Part shown: piece by piece, positions 1-7,892 of the stretch
How the letters are laid out: every line of letters begins with the position of its first letter
Numbering within the stretch: the stretch's first letter is position 1
Source: Rhizobium sp.
GTDB lineage: Bacteria; Pseudomonadota; Alphaproteobacteria; Rhizobiales; Rhizobiaceae
Direction: 5' to 3'
Assembly (NCBI GenBank): GCA_029865885.1
Contig: JARXAK010000050.1
Location: 1 to 43,024 of the forward strand
Length of the DNA stretch: 43,024 bases
Made by a program: the position numbers and the translations under genes
The notes under the pieces: generated by a model
The model's input: the letters and a program-made list of their open reading frames with translations, nothing else
Told to the model about the DNA's origin: nothing
The model's database searches: none

Positions 1-684
1 GGAGTTTAGTGCGACCAGACTTTGCGACCGGAAGACAACCACGACGTCGCCGCCGTAGATCCTGGGGTTTTCTGCTTGGCCGTCACGGATGGTGCGCACG
101 TCGTAGTTGGCGACCAACTTACTTGGACCGAAATCCCGATAGACATAGACCTTTCGCTGGTCAGCCAGGTCCCGCAGGCCACCCGCCAGGGCGATGGCAT
201 CCAGAAGCGTGGTCCCTGGTGACACCGGATAGAGACCGGCCTTCGCCACCTCACCGTCGATCGTCACTCTCTGCCCTGTTGATTCCTTCAGGAAGATCGA
301 GACCTCAGGGTTCTGCAGGTAACGTGCGCCGTACAGCTGTTCGAGTTCGAGTTCGAACATATGGACCCCCTTGCCTGCCGCATTCACGGTGCCAATCAGG
401 GGAAGGGACAATGCGCCGCGGGAATCGACCTGCACGGTCCGGCTGAGCTGTTGCGCCTGGAAGACGTCGATGGTCAGCACGTCGCCGGGTAGCAGTGGCT
501 GGTCCAGTCCCCCGGCCGTATTGGCTGGAGCGGGCAACGTCCTGACGAGTTGGAGCTCACCGGGCACCGCCGCGGTATGTTGTGGGGACGGGGCATCAGA
601 CCTCGTAGAACCGCTGCAAGACGAAAGCGTGAGCAGCGCTGCCGAAAGGGCGAATGCGGGAAAGAAGGAAGAGATCAGCCGCAT
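1..684 (-). CDS. Wza-like polysaccharide export lipoprotein (3' end beyond window)
   Basis: This is an outer-membrane polysaccharide export protein of the Wza/ExoF type, which would form the exit channel for the polymer made by the upstream genes. The ATG at 684 is followed by a lipoprotein signal with a lipobox ending L-S-S-C at residue 23. A polysaccharide export domain follows (about residues 62-135, beginning LLPGDVLTIDVF and containing NPEVSIFL), then an SLBB-type beta-grasp domain (about 138-195, with VTIDGEV and TLLDAIALAGG). The frame is open to base 1, so 228 residues are visible and the C-terminus lies outside the window. Its start is one base after the stop of the phosphatase gene, so the two are almost certainly co-transcribed. 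No Wzc-like tyrosine kinase or copolymerase is seen; it could lie past the left edge. Confidence 0.88.
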   Translation of the reverse strand, partial: MRLISSFFPAFALSAALLTLSSCSGSTRSDAPSPQHTAAVPGELQLVRTLPAPANTAGGLDQPLLPGDVLTIDVFQAQQLSRTVQVDSRGALSLPLIGTVNAAGKGVHMFELELEQLYGARYLQNPEVSIFLKESTGQRVTIDGEVAKAGLYPVSPGTTLLDAIALAGGLRDLADQRKVYVYRDFGPSKLVANYDVRTIRDGQAENPRIYGGDVVVVFRSQSLVALNS

Positions 685-685
685 C

Positions 686-1495
686 TTAGTGCCCTGCCCG
701 CAAGAACGTGAAAAACTTGTCGACGCGGTTTCCCGACACCGGATGTCTCCTCCTGATCATGTCCGACTTGCGGACATCCGGGAGCAGTTCATCCGCAAGG
801 ATCATTTGGGGTACTTCGATGAACAGACGACGGGCGGCCATCTCACCCCACCGGCTGGAGACCAATTTCATGGCAGAAGACATGCGTGGAGCACGCGAAC
901 GCGGACTGTGGGCGTCGCTGGCCACCAAAAGATGCAGGCCGGTCTCAATCAACCGGTTGGCCTGCTCCTGAGCGACTGCGCCGAACCGACCGAGGAGCGA
1001 ATCCGCTGTGATCTGCAGCGGGCACCCCAGCACACTGATCTCATGCAGGAGATCCGTGCGGCGCTCAATCCAAGCCAGCCTCTCCGGGTGCGCGATGATC
1101 GGAACGAAACCTGCATCCTTCAGCCGTAGAACGAACTCATAGAGCCGTTGCGGGACGATCAGATGGGGCAGCTCCAGCAGGAGATAGCGTGTGTCATTCA
1201 CCGTCGGAACCTCACCGGAGAGAAGCTTCTCAGGCAGATCCCAGGCAAGATGCGCTTCCGCTCCGCACATCAGCTTGAGCGGAATGTCATGCTGCAGCAG
1301 AGCCTGTTGCAGCGTTTCCAGAACAGGACGGATGGTTCGAGTATCGTTCGGATAGATGCCCTCCTGCACATGAGGCGTGCAGGCCATATGCGTGATGCCA
1401 TCCGCGACTGCGATACGGGCCATCTCGATGGAGATGTCGAGCTCGCCTGCACCGTCATCGAGGCCGAAAAGGATATGCGAGTGGAGGTCAATCAT
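686..1495 (-). CDS. CpsB/CapC/YwqE-family PHP-type tyrosine-protein phosphatase
   Basis: The 269-residue protein is a metal-dependent phosphatase of the PHP superfamily, the type that dephosphorylates the tyrosine kinase of Wzy-dependent capsule systems. The metal-binding motifs are visible: DLHSHILFGLDDGA at the N-terminus (His5, His7), CTPH near residue 42, HPERL near the middle, and SDAHS in the C-terminal third. Length and motif order match the family. It starts at the ATG at 1495, with AAGGA upstream. The export lipoprotein gene begins one base after its TAA stop. Phosphatase, exporter and kinase usually sit together, but the cognate kinase is not in the window. The family assignment is firm; the substrate is inferred from context. 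Confidence 0.9.
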   Translation of the reverse strand: MIDLHSHILFGLDDGAGELDISIEMARIAVADGITHMACTPHVQEGIYPNDTRTIRPVLETLQQALLQHDIPLKLMCGAEAHLAWDLPEKLLSGEVPTVNDTRYLLLELPHLIVPQRLYEFVLRLKDAGFVPIIAHPERLAWIERRTDLLHEISVLGCPLQITADSLLGRFGAVAQEQANRLIETGLHLLVASDAHSPRSRAPRMSSAMKLVSSRWGEMAARRLFIEVPQMILADELLPDVRKSDMIRRRHPVSGNRVDKFFTFLRAGH

Positions 1496-1564
1496 GCGAC
1501 GGCTCGTCCTTGCTGCAAAATGGGTCTCGTCATTGAGGATGACGTGACATGAACTTGGCCGCGG

Positions 1565-2044
1565 TCAGCGGCTCACCCGCTCGTCCTTCGTCGCCGCCGA
1601 GATCAAGACAGAGGTGCCAGCCAGAGCGCCAAGAATGCTGATTGGAAGCGGAGACTGGACAGAAGCAGAAGCCTGCGAAGGGAGGCCTGGTCCGGCGGCA
1701 TCGGCCTGGACACACCAGGCTCCTCTGTCATCGTCGATGCGGACCAACTGCTTCTCTGGCACCGACAGCGTGCATGTGTCGCCGATCTGGATGGTTGTCT
1801 GCGACTTTGGACCGGTGAGGAGACGAGCCGGCAAGGAGAAATCGGCATCTGTCCGGGCAGGCTGCATCCCGTCTGGCTGGGAAACGAACACCTTGCCCGT
1901 CACATCCCGAAGCACGGCTGCGGATTCGAGCGGTGCACGGCAGCCGCAGATCGCCGTATCCGTCGTTTCCGGGGGCATATCTGCTCCCAGCGAAAGGAGG
2001 AGGATCAAGCTGAAAACTCCTGATTTCTTCAATAGAACGCTCAT
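1565..2044 (-). CDS. Small secreted or membrane-anchored FecR-like protein of the EPS cluster
   Basis: The 159-residue protein has no family I can name with confidence. An N-terminal signal peptide or membrane segment (KKSGVFSLILLLSLGADM) is followed by a short beta-rich domain. That domain reads like a FecR-type repeat: VTGKVFVSQPDG, then SLPARLLTGPKS, then IQIGDTCTLSVPEKQLVRI. Two cysteines lie close together after the signal (CGC) and two more in the domain. A second hydrophobic stretch (PISILGALAGTSVLISAA) lies near the C-terminus, suggesting a periplasmic domain held by two membrane anchors. The ATG at 2044 overlaps the stop of the DUF1972 glycosyltransferase (ATGA) and has GGGGAA upstream. 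The context suggests an accessory envelope role, but the function is unknown. Confidence 0.75.
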   Translation of the reverse strand: MSVLLKKSGVFSLILLLSLGADMPPETTDTAICGCRAPLESAAVLRDVTGKVFVSQPDGMQPARTDADFSLPARLLTGPKSQTTIQIGDTCTLSVPEKQLVRIDDDRGAWCVQADAAGPGLPSQASASVQSPLPISILGALAGTSVLISAATKDERVSR

Positions 2045-3168
2045 TGTTTTTCCCCTTGATTGGCTAAAGATAGTGTCCCGCTCGCCCGCCACTCGGCGGA
2101 AAGCATCTCGAAGTATTGATCTGCGACGATGTCCCAGCGATATTTCATCGTGGCGATGTGTTTCATCTGCCCCCCGGAATTCTTGCTCATTTCACTGGAA
2201 ACGACTTCACGAAGCTCGGCAGAAGACCGGAAGTATGTGGCGCGCTCTTCCGTCGTGTATCTGTTGTAGACACAGTCGAAAGCGACAACAGGCAGTCCGA
2301 AATGCATCATCTCAACCAGAGACGGATTTGTACCGCCTGCGGAATGACCGTGGACATACAGGCCAGCCGCCGCCCGGATGCGATAAAGCTCAGCCGGCTC
2401 GTAGATGGGATCGAGCAGGTGCAAATTGCTGCAGGGAGCATATTTGCTCCGCAACCGGCGACCATAGTCACTGCTGTCCCAGTTGCCGACAAAGACGAGA
2501 GGACGAGTGCTCCCGGCAAAGGCCTCCAGGATCAGGTCGATGTTGTTTTCCGGCTCGATCCGGCACAGGGCCAAAGCATAGCCGGGTGGATAGGGAGCGG
2601 CATCGGACACCGCGCTCTGCCCTTGATGAGTCGCGATCGCGTGATCCCCCCCGTAGGCGATCACTGTCGGATTAACGCCGTAGGTGTCGCGCAGGTAATC
2701 CGCTATCCCCTGATTGTCGGCGACTACCTCATGGGAAAAGCGGACGGCCATCCATTCAGACAGGCGGAGGAAGTGGCGCGCGAGACCCTTCCACTTTTCC
2801 CTCCGCCACTCGATCCCGTCCACATTCGTGACGATCCGCATCTGAGACACGAGCCTCAACACAGGCAGGATGATTGCGCCCGACACACCCAGAAGCAGCG
2901 CAACGTCATGACCGCGCCAAGCGCAGTGCAGGAGCGTGGACACATCGTAGAGGACACTCTGGAGCCCGTTCGCCTTCCATCGCGAGTAGTGGAGTTGGGC
3001 ACCGAGATACTGGGGCGGTCGCACATCGTAAGCTGGACCGCTGCAATAGACTGAGAGATGCTGGAAACGGCCACGGACCTCGTTTTGGCGAACGAGATTT
3101 TCGGCCAGGGTTTCAAAGCCGCCATAGCAGCCGGGTACACCGACGGTTCCAAGGATTGCCACCTTCAT
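2041..3168 (-). CDS. DUF1972-type GT4 glycosyltransferase (rhamnosyltransferase-like)
   Basis: The protein begins MKVAILGTVGVPGCYGGFE, the typical start of glycosyltransferases carrying the DUF1972 N-terminal domain, many of which are annotated as rhamnosyltransferases. The C-terminal half has GT4 features: a donor-site region with LCRIEPENN and the HGHSAGGTNPSLVEMM segment, which holds the conserved glutamate. About 375 residues fits the family. The ATG at 3168 is chosen because it overlaps the previous gene's stop as ATGA and has AAGGAA upstream; the frame stays open for 49 more codons, but those would lie inside the upstream gene. It is a cytoplasmic or membrane-associated sugar transferase for one step of repeat-unit assembly. 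The sugar cannot be read from sequence, although rmlAB upstream makes a dTDP-6-deoxyhexose possible. Confidence 0.9.
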   Translation of the reverse strand: MKVAILGTVGVPGCYGGFETLAENLVRQNEVRGRFQHLSVYCSGPAYDVRPPQYLGAQLHYSRWKANGLQSVLYDVSTLLHCAWRGHDVALLLGVSGAIILPVLRLVSQMRIVTNVDGIEWRREKWKGLARHFLRLSEWMAVRFSHEVVADNQGIADYLRDTYGVNPTVIAYGGDHAIATHQGQSAVSDAAPYPPGYALALCRIEPENNIDLILEAFAGSTRPLVFVGNWDSSDYGRRLRSKYAPCSNLHLLDPIYEPAELYRIRAAAGLYVHGHSAGGTNPSLVEMMHFGLPVVAFDCVYNRYTTEERATYFRSSAELREVVSSEMSKNSGGQMKHIATMKYRWDIVADQYFEMLSAEWRASGTLSLANQGEKQ

Positions 3169-4277
3169 GCGCGGAGTTCCTTCTTCCGAAGCTGGGCAAT
3201 CTCGGTCAGCAGACGCGTGGCAAAAGCCGGTTCGCTGTAGAGCTCGGCTTTCCGTCGGGCTGCCGCGGAAAGGCGCAGGCACAATGCAGGGTCGCTTGCG
3301 AGGCGGGAAACACACTCCGACAGACCTGCAAGGTCGCGTGAATCGATGAGAAACCCGTCGTCTCCATCGCTGACGATCTCAACCGGCCCGCCGACGGGAG
3401 GCGCGATCACCGGCACCCCGAAGGCAAAGGCTTCGATAATGGTCAAACCGAAGGTTTCTATCCAGGCGTCGACCCGGGACAGATTCACGACGAGATCGGC
3501 GACCGCGTAGAACCGGGCAGGATTGTGAGCCCTCGGGTAAATGTGTAGATTGGGTGGAACGGGTTCGTTCTTGAGGTACTGCGCGATCTCCTCAGGTTCC
3601 GCGTTCAACACCAGATCGAAGGCGATATCGTCTCGCCAGGTCAGCGACCGTGCGAGATTGAGGAATTCGGGCACGCCCTTGAAGTCGCGAGGCGAGGCAA
3701 GCATCAGGACGCGAAACAGACCGCTGCGGCGGGGCCAGAACGGCGCCTCACATGCCTTGGACCGCAAGGCATTGGGAACCGGATTGGGGATGACGACTGA
3801 CCGGTCAGGGTCGGTCGGCAGGCGGCGGCGATGATCATCCGACACGTAAATCAGGAGATCCGCAAAGCGGCTCGCCATGGTCTTCAGGAGCCATTGCAGA
3901 GGAGCAGGCGATAGAGAGACCTCATGCAGGTGCCAGACCAGGCGACGTCGCCTGACCCGGGCCCAGATCGCAGCACCGAACGGCAACAGCGTATTCACAT
4001 AGATGACGGCATCCGGAGAAATATCACCAGCCTTGTCGAGCATCCGATAAAGCCGGATCTGACTCCAGATCAGCGCAACGAGCGTCAGAAGGCGGAAGCG
4101 GCTGCGCCGATACGGGTAACGCCGGGTCGTCAAGTTAGCGCTGTCTAACGCGCCACGACCAGTCGAGCCGACATAGAGGAGGCTGTTTTCGTTTGAAGCT
4201 GCAAGCGCATTGATCGCGCTGAGCAGGACACGCGGACTGCCAGAGTTGTCGTTGAGCAAATGGCAAAAGACGATCAT
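3165..4277 (-). CDS. GT4-family glycosyltransferase
   Basis: A 370-residue GT-B fold glycosyltransferase. The N-terminal half starts with a Rossmann-like strand (MIVFCHLLND) and contains VWHLHEVSLS. The C-terminal donor-binding domain contains RVLMLASPRDFKG and the E-x7-E type motif ETFGLTIIEAFAFGVPVIAP, followed by VGGPVEIV. These are standard GT4 signatures. Its ATG overlaps the stop of the kinase-fusion gene (ATGA, 4274-4277), and its own stop overlaps the next start (3165-3168), so it sits inside the translationally coupled chain. It presumably adds one sugar of the repeat unit on the cytoplasmic side. Donor and acceptor are unknown. Confidence 0.9.
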   Translation of the reverse strand: MIVFCHLLNDNSGSPRVLLSAINALAASNENSLLYVGSTGRGALDSANLTTRRYPYRRSRFRLLTLVALIWSQIRLYRMLDKAGDISPDAVIYVNTLLPFGAAIWARVRRRRLVWHLHEVSLSPAPLQWLLKTMASRFADLLIYVSDDHRRRLPTDPDRSVVIPNPVPNALRSKACEAPFWPRRSGLFRVLMLASPRDFKGVPEFLNLARSLTWRDDIAFDLVLNAEPEEIAQYLKNEPVPPNLHIYPRAHNPARFYAVADLVVNLSRVDAWIETFGLTIIEAFAFGVPVIAPPVGGPVEIVSDGDDGFLIDSRDLAGLSECVSRLASDPALCLRLSAAARRKAELYSEPAFATRLLTEIAQLRKKELRA

Positions 4278-5674
4278 CGCAAGACCGCCTTCAGTTTCAA
4301 TCTCGTGGCACGGTCGCGGTCGGCGAAAATGTGGTCAACGATGGCTGATGCAGCTTCGTGCGCAAAGCCATTATTGGTAATTTCGATCATGCGACCTCTT
4401 CTGGCGAGGTCACCGTAAGCGGCGTTAAGCCGCTCGATTTGATCGCGGGTCAGCTCTTGCTTCCGTGCCCGGGCAATCTCGGGGCGCACACTTATGAAAA
4501 AGCTATAGCTCGGCAGAGGCACGAGCCGTGCGAAACCCCGCAGCAGCCAATTGGGGAGCCGTATGCGGCTGCGACCCGGATCTGCAATCACATCATGATA
4601 GTACCGGTCGAAAAGCACGATCCGGCGCTCCGTGAGCGCCGGGCGAACCAGACGATGATAGCCATGCACGTAATCGGCCAGATAGTAGCAGAGCCTGACG
4701 AGAGACCCGATGAAGCCCGAAGGAGAGCCCCGATGTGGGCGTGAATAGTCGCTGTCGACAGTTCTTTTCGCGCCAGCTGCTACAGCCAGTTCCGCGATGC
4801 GCGGCAGCACGGAGGGTCGGAAGTGTCCCCTGTGGGCGAGCGCATCGGCACCATAAGCCAACCCCAGTTCCGCGAGTACGAACTCGATCACGGTCGTCTT
4901 GCCGGCACCATCTGGGCCGCTGACCGAAAGCCAGGTGCCGTGCGGCCTGATGCGTTCCCGCAGGCGATGGGCGAGGAACCTCGGCAGGAGCAGATAGCCC
5001 CGTCCCCGCTGAGCTCTCCAGGCCCCAAAAAGCAGTGCTAGCCGCTGCTGAAGCGGCAAGGGCGGCATAGCCGAGGCGCTGCCGGCCCGGATTAGATCGA
5101 GCTGCCGACGCGCTACCCCGTGTCCGAGTAGCGGAGTGAGCTTCTCCAACAATTTCGACCAATTGCCAGCAACGACTGCCGCGAAAATGGGATCGTATTT
5201 GGCATGCGTCGGCTTTCCCACGGCAAGATGGAACAGCCATTTATCCAGCAGCATAACAGCTTCCGAGACGACCGGAATGCCGTGGTGCCAGCGCAGATCC
5301 TGCAGCATTTCTTGAGCTGAGAGAAGCTCCACTCCATAGACCTGACTGCACGTGAAAAAATCGATCTGGAGGCCGACCAAACCATTCGCAGTCCGCTTCA
5401 CCAGAGCCAGTTGGGCCAAACGCTCATCGGCGTAGTGATTGGCGAAACGGTATCCGAATTCTGCTGCGAGGCGAGCGACGACCCCGATTGCTTGAGAAAG
5501 ATGTGAGGGTGTCACAACGACATCGATATCCCGCGCTCCGACCCGGACCGGCAGCTGTTCATGGTTCCGCATGACGGCGTAGTCGATCTGAGCGAGGCTG
5601 AGATCGTAGAATAGTCGACTCAGCATCTCGCTCTCAGCCGTTGGCAAGGGTTCGCTTGATGGAACGGGGATCAT
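4274..5674 (-). CDS. Nucleotidyltransferase-like domain fused to P-loop (thymidylate-kinase-like) kinase
   Basis: A 466-residue two-domain protein. The N-terminal part (about 15-200) resembles a nucleotidyltransferase fold: ARDIDVVV supplies Asp49 and Asp51, and LQIDFF supplies a possible third metal ligand at Asp105. The C-terminal part (about 245-450) is a P-loop kinase with a clear Walker A, GPDGAGKTT, at 253-261. A later strand reads RRIVLFDRYYHDV, as in the thymidylate kinase family, which has Arg-Tyr in the substrate lid. It overlaps both neighbours by ATGA. It is not an ordinary thymidylate kinase, which is about 210 residues. In this setting a sugar or glycan kinase that decorates the polymer is plausible, but this is inference. 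Cytoplasmic; no membrane segment seen. Confidence 0.82.
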   Translation of the reverse strand: MIPVPSSEPLPTAESEMLSRLFYDLSLAQIDYAVMRNHEQLPVRVGARDIDVVVTPSHLSQAIGVVARLAAEFGYRFANHYADERLAQLALVKRTANGLVGLQIDFFTCSQVYGVELLSAQEMLQDLRWHHGIPVVSEAVMLLDKWLFHLAVGKPTHAKYDPIFAAVVAGNWSKLLEKLTPLLGHGVARRQLDLIRAGSASAMPPLPLQQRLALLFGAWRAQRGRGYLLLPRFLAHRLRERIRPHGTWLSVSGPDGAGKTTVIEFVLAELGLAYGADALAHRGHFRPSVLPRIAELAVAAGAKRTVDSDYSRPHRGSPSGFIGSLVRLCYYLADYVHGYHRLVRPALTERRIVLFDRYYHDVIADPGRSRIRLPNWLLRGFARLVPLPSYSFFISVRPEIARARKQELTRDQIERLNAAYGDLARRGRMIEITNNGFAHEAASAIVDHIFADRDRATRLKLKAVLR

Positions 5675-6672
5675 GGCTGCACCGACTGTGTCTTGAGTTT
5701 CTGAAGGATGAGCTTGGGCGACGTGATCGCGACGAGGGAGAGAAAAACTCCCATTCGGGCATAGCGACGAGAGGCAAAGGCAAAACCGGCCCGCTTGTAA
5801 AAACCTGCGGCCAGATCAGATCTCCAGTCGGCCCATCGCTCACGACGTGTTCGTGACGCGAGGAAATCGGCGAGGCCTCGCTCGGCCAGGCCATTGCGCC
5901 GGCGGATCATGCAGTCCTTTATCCAGCGCATCTTGAGCTGCATGACCGCGACATTGCGCGTCGACAGCGATCCTGCGGGCTTGCGATAGAAGAACAGTGG
6001 TTCCGGGATCGTGATGAAATGTCGACCGTGCGCACCGAGGTCGGCCATGCGGCACCACAGGTCCAGATCCTCGGCATAGTCCTCGTAGCGGATGCCCTGG
6101 TCATTCAGCAGCAGGCTCTGGCGATACCCACCGACAGCCAGGGCATCGCGACGCCAGAACATGGTGACGGGTGCCATGAAGACCAGCTTGTTGCCACGAT
6201 ACTGACGCTGAGCCGCTTCCCGGCTGGTCGCCCCGATCCGCTGGAGACCTAACTCTCCGCCCTGGGTCTCCGACGCGAAATAGGTGGCATAACATCCCAC
6301 CCCCAGCAGAGATTGATCCGCAGTGAGCCGTTCTGCCTGCTTCTCCAGGAGTGATGGAGCCGCGACATCATCAGCATCGAAGAATAGAACCGCATCGCAA
6401 CTCGCCTCGTTGAGCCCGCGTTGGCGGCTATAGGCTGTCCCTCGGTTCGAGGTGTTGCATACGAGCCTTATCAGGCCATCTCTTTGGGCGCGTTCCGCAA
6501 CGATCTCAGCCGAACGGTCGGACGAACCGTCGTCGATCACCAGAATTTCCCGAGCCGGATGGGTCTGGCGGGCAAGCGAATCCAGGGTATCGCCAATCGT
6601 GCGCTCGGCATTGTAGCAACACACGATCACACTCACATCGAGCGCCGGCCCTCTGGATGAATTCCTGGTCAT
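5671..6672 (-). CDS. GT2-family glycosyltransferase
   Basis: A 333-residue GT-A fold glycosyltransferase of family 2. It opens with VSVIVCCYNAERTIGDTLDSL, followed by the nucleotide-binding motif VIDDGSSDRS and the metal-binding DxD-type motif FFDADDVAA. A mid-region motif, GGYRQS, and the acidic YEDYAEDLDLWCR match the acceptor/catalytic region of GT2 enzymes. The C-terminus has a basic, weakly hydrophobic helix, suggesting peripheral membrane attachment. The ATG at 6672 overlaps the previous stop (ATGA) with GGGAG upstream. It would transfer a sugar to the lipid-linked repeat unit. Specificity is not readable. Confidence 0.92.
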   Translation of the reverse strand: MTRNSSRGPALDVSVIVCCYNAERTIGDTLDSLARQTHPAREILVIDDGSSDRSAEIVAERAQRDGLIRLVCNTSNRGTAYSRQRGLNEASCDAVLFFDADDVAAPSLLEKQAERLTADQSLLGVGCYATYFASETQGGELGLQRIGATSREAAQRQYRGNKLVFMAPVTMFWRRDALAVGGYRQSLLLNDQGIRYEDYAEDLDLWCRMADLGAHGRHFITIPEPLFFYRKPAGSLSTRNVAVMQLKMRWIKDCMIRRRNGLAERGLADFLASRTRRERWADWRSDLAAGFYKRAGFAFASRRYARMGVFLSLVAITSPKLILQKLKTQSVQP

Positions 6673-7892
6673 GAGGGGGCTCCCACTTCGCTGTAAATCT
6701 GGTCGATGCGATCGGCGAGTGACGCATATGCATAGCGCTGCCGGGCAATGGCCTGGGCCGATCGAGCCAGTGATTGTCTGTAGGCTTCATCCGCGGTGAG
6801 GCGCTGAATGGCGCAGGCGAGGTCGGCGACCGGATCGCGGTCATTTCCAAGAGCCACGGTGATGCCGGCTTCCTGCGTCACAGCCCGGCCGGTGGCGTCA
6901 CCCTCCAGGCACACGATCGGCAGGCCTGTGAGCATCGCCTGCAGTACAACGGTCGACAGCCCGTGATGGAACGATGGATAAAGGAAGACGTCGCTCTCGT
7001 TCATCGTCTGAACCAGTCGCGCCATATCCAGACGACCAACCAGTTCCACCCGATCGCCATGGGCATGCGTGGCGATCATCCGCGCCATCTCGGGCAGCAA
7101 GGGGCCATCGCCGACAATTTTCAACCGGGCGGAAGGGTCGCTTTCGAAGAACCTGAGAGCCGCTTGGAGAGCAAGAAGCGCGCCCTTCCAGTCCTTCAAT
7201 TCACCAGCGAACAGAAGGCGCAGTTCCTCTCCCCGGCCAAGGTCCGTCTTCGGCTGGACCATAGACGGTGTGTCTTCGATCCCAGTTTGCGTGAAAGGGA
7301 CGATTTTGTTCAGCAAGTGCTGCGGCATTGTCTCAGGCGTATGCGACAGAACCCTCTCAGCCCTCCGCCCGGACATCCGCACCAGCGGATCCAGACGACG
7401 TATCGCACTGCGGACAATCACCCTCAGCCGATCTTTCAGCCATGACGTAGTCGACAGCCGGCGAAGAAGGACTGGATGAGTGTCTTCGCTGCCGACCGGT
7501 CCCCACAGGAAAGGACCGCGCCCGAGAGCCAGTCCCGCCGGCATCCAGTCCATCCCGCCCGTCAGATGATGGCAGAGGTCATACGAACCGACCTTCTGCA
7601 TCCGTCGGGCAAGCAGACCCGATCCGACCTGCCAAAGGTAGTAATAGAGAAGAAAGAAGCGTCTGCCCTTCTTGTAGAAGCGGAAGATCCAGGGGAGGTC
7701 GAAATAGATGAACTGCAGATTTGCCGGCCGGCCATCTCTCTGGAACGCTTGTTCGTGCACCGGGCGCAGATTGGCGCGGGTGATCACCGCGATTTCGTGC
7801 CGCTTGGCGAGTTCCAGGACGAGCCTCCAGGCGATCTCGCCTTCGCTTCCGCGGCCGGTTTCGCAGGCATAGGCTGAAACGAGGACCTTCAT
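6669..7892 (-). CDS. GT4-family glycosyltransferase
   Basis: A 407-residue GT-B enzyme. It begins MKVLVSAYACETGRGSEGEIAW, an N-terminus seen in GT4 enzymes of polysaccharide clusters. The donor domain contains LRLLFAGELKDWKGALLAL, LKIVGDGPLLPEM and VFLYPSFHHGLSTVVLQAMLTGLPIV; in the last of these the first acidic residue of the usual E-x7-E motif is replaced. It has ATGA overlaps at both ends. Its ribosome binding site is a run of seven G residues (7900-7906 on the complement) inside the 3' end of the polymerase gene. Cytoplasmic repeat-unit assembly enzyme; sugar unknown. Confidence 0.9.
   Translation of the reverse strand: MKVLVSAYACETGRGSEGEIAWRLVLELAKRHEIAVITRANLRPVHEQAFQRDGRPANLQFIYFDLPWIFRFYKKGRRFFLLYYYLWQVGSGLLARRMQKVGSYDLCHHLTGGMDWMPAGLALGRGPFLWGPVGSEDTHPVLLRRLSTTSWLKDRLRVIVRSAIRRLDPLVRMSGRRAERVLSHTPETMPQHLLNKIVPFTQTGIEDTPSMVQPKTDLGRGEELRLLFAGELKDWKGALLALQAALRFFESDPSARLKIVGDGPLLPEMARMIATHAHGDRVELVGRLDMARLVQTMNESDVFLYPSFHHGLSTVVLQAMLTGLPIVCLEGDATGRAVTQEAGITVALGNDRDPVADLACAIQRLTADEAYRQSLARSAQAIARQRYAYASLADRIDQIYSEVGAPS

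Noticed and set aside
4274-5674. Housekeeping thymidylate kinase
   Set aside because: It is twice the usual length, has an extra N-terminal domain, and sits in a coupled glycosyltransferase operon.
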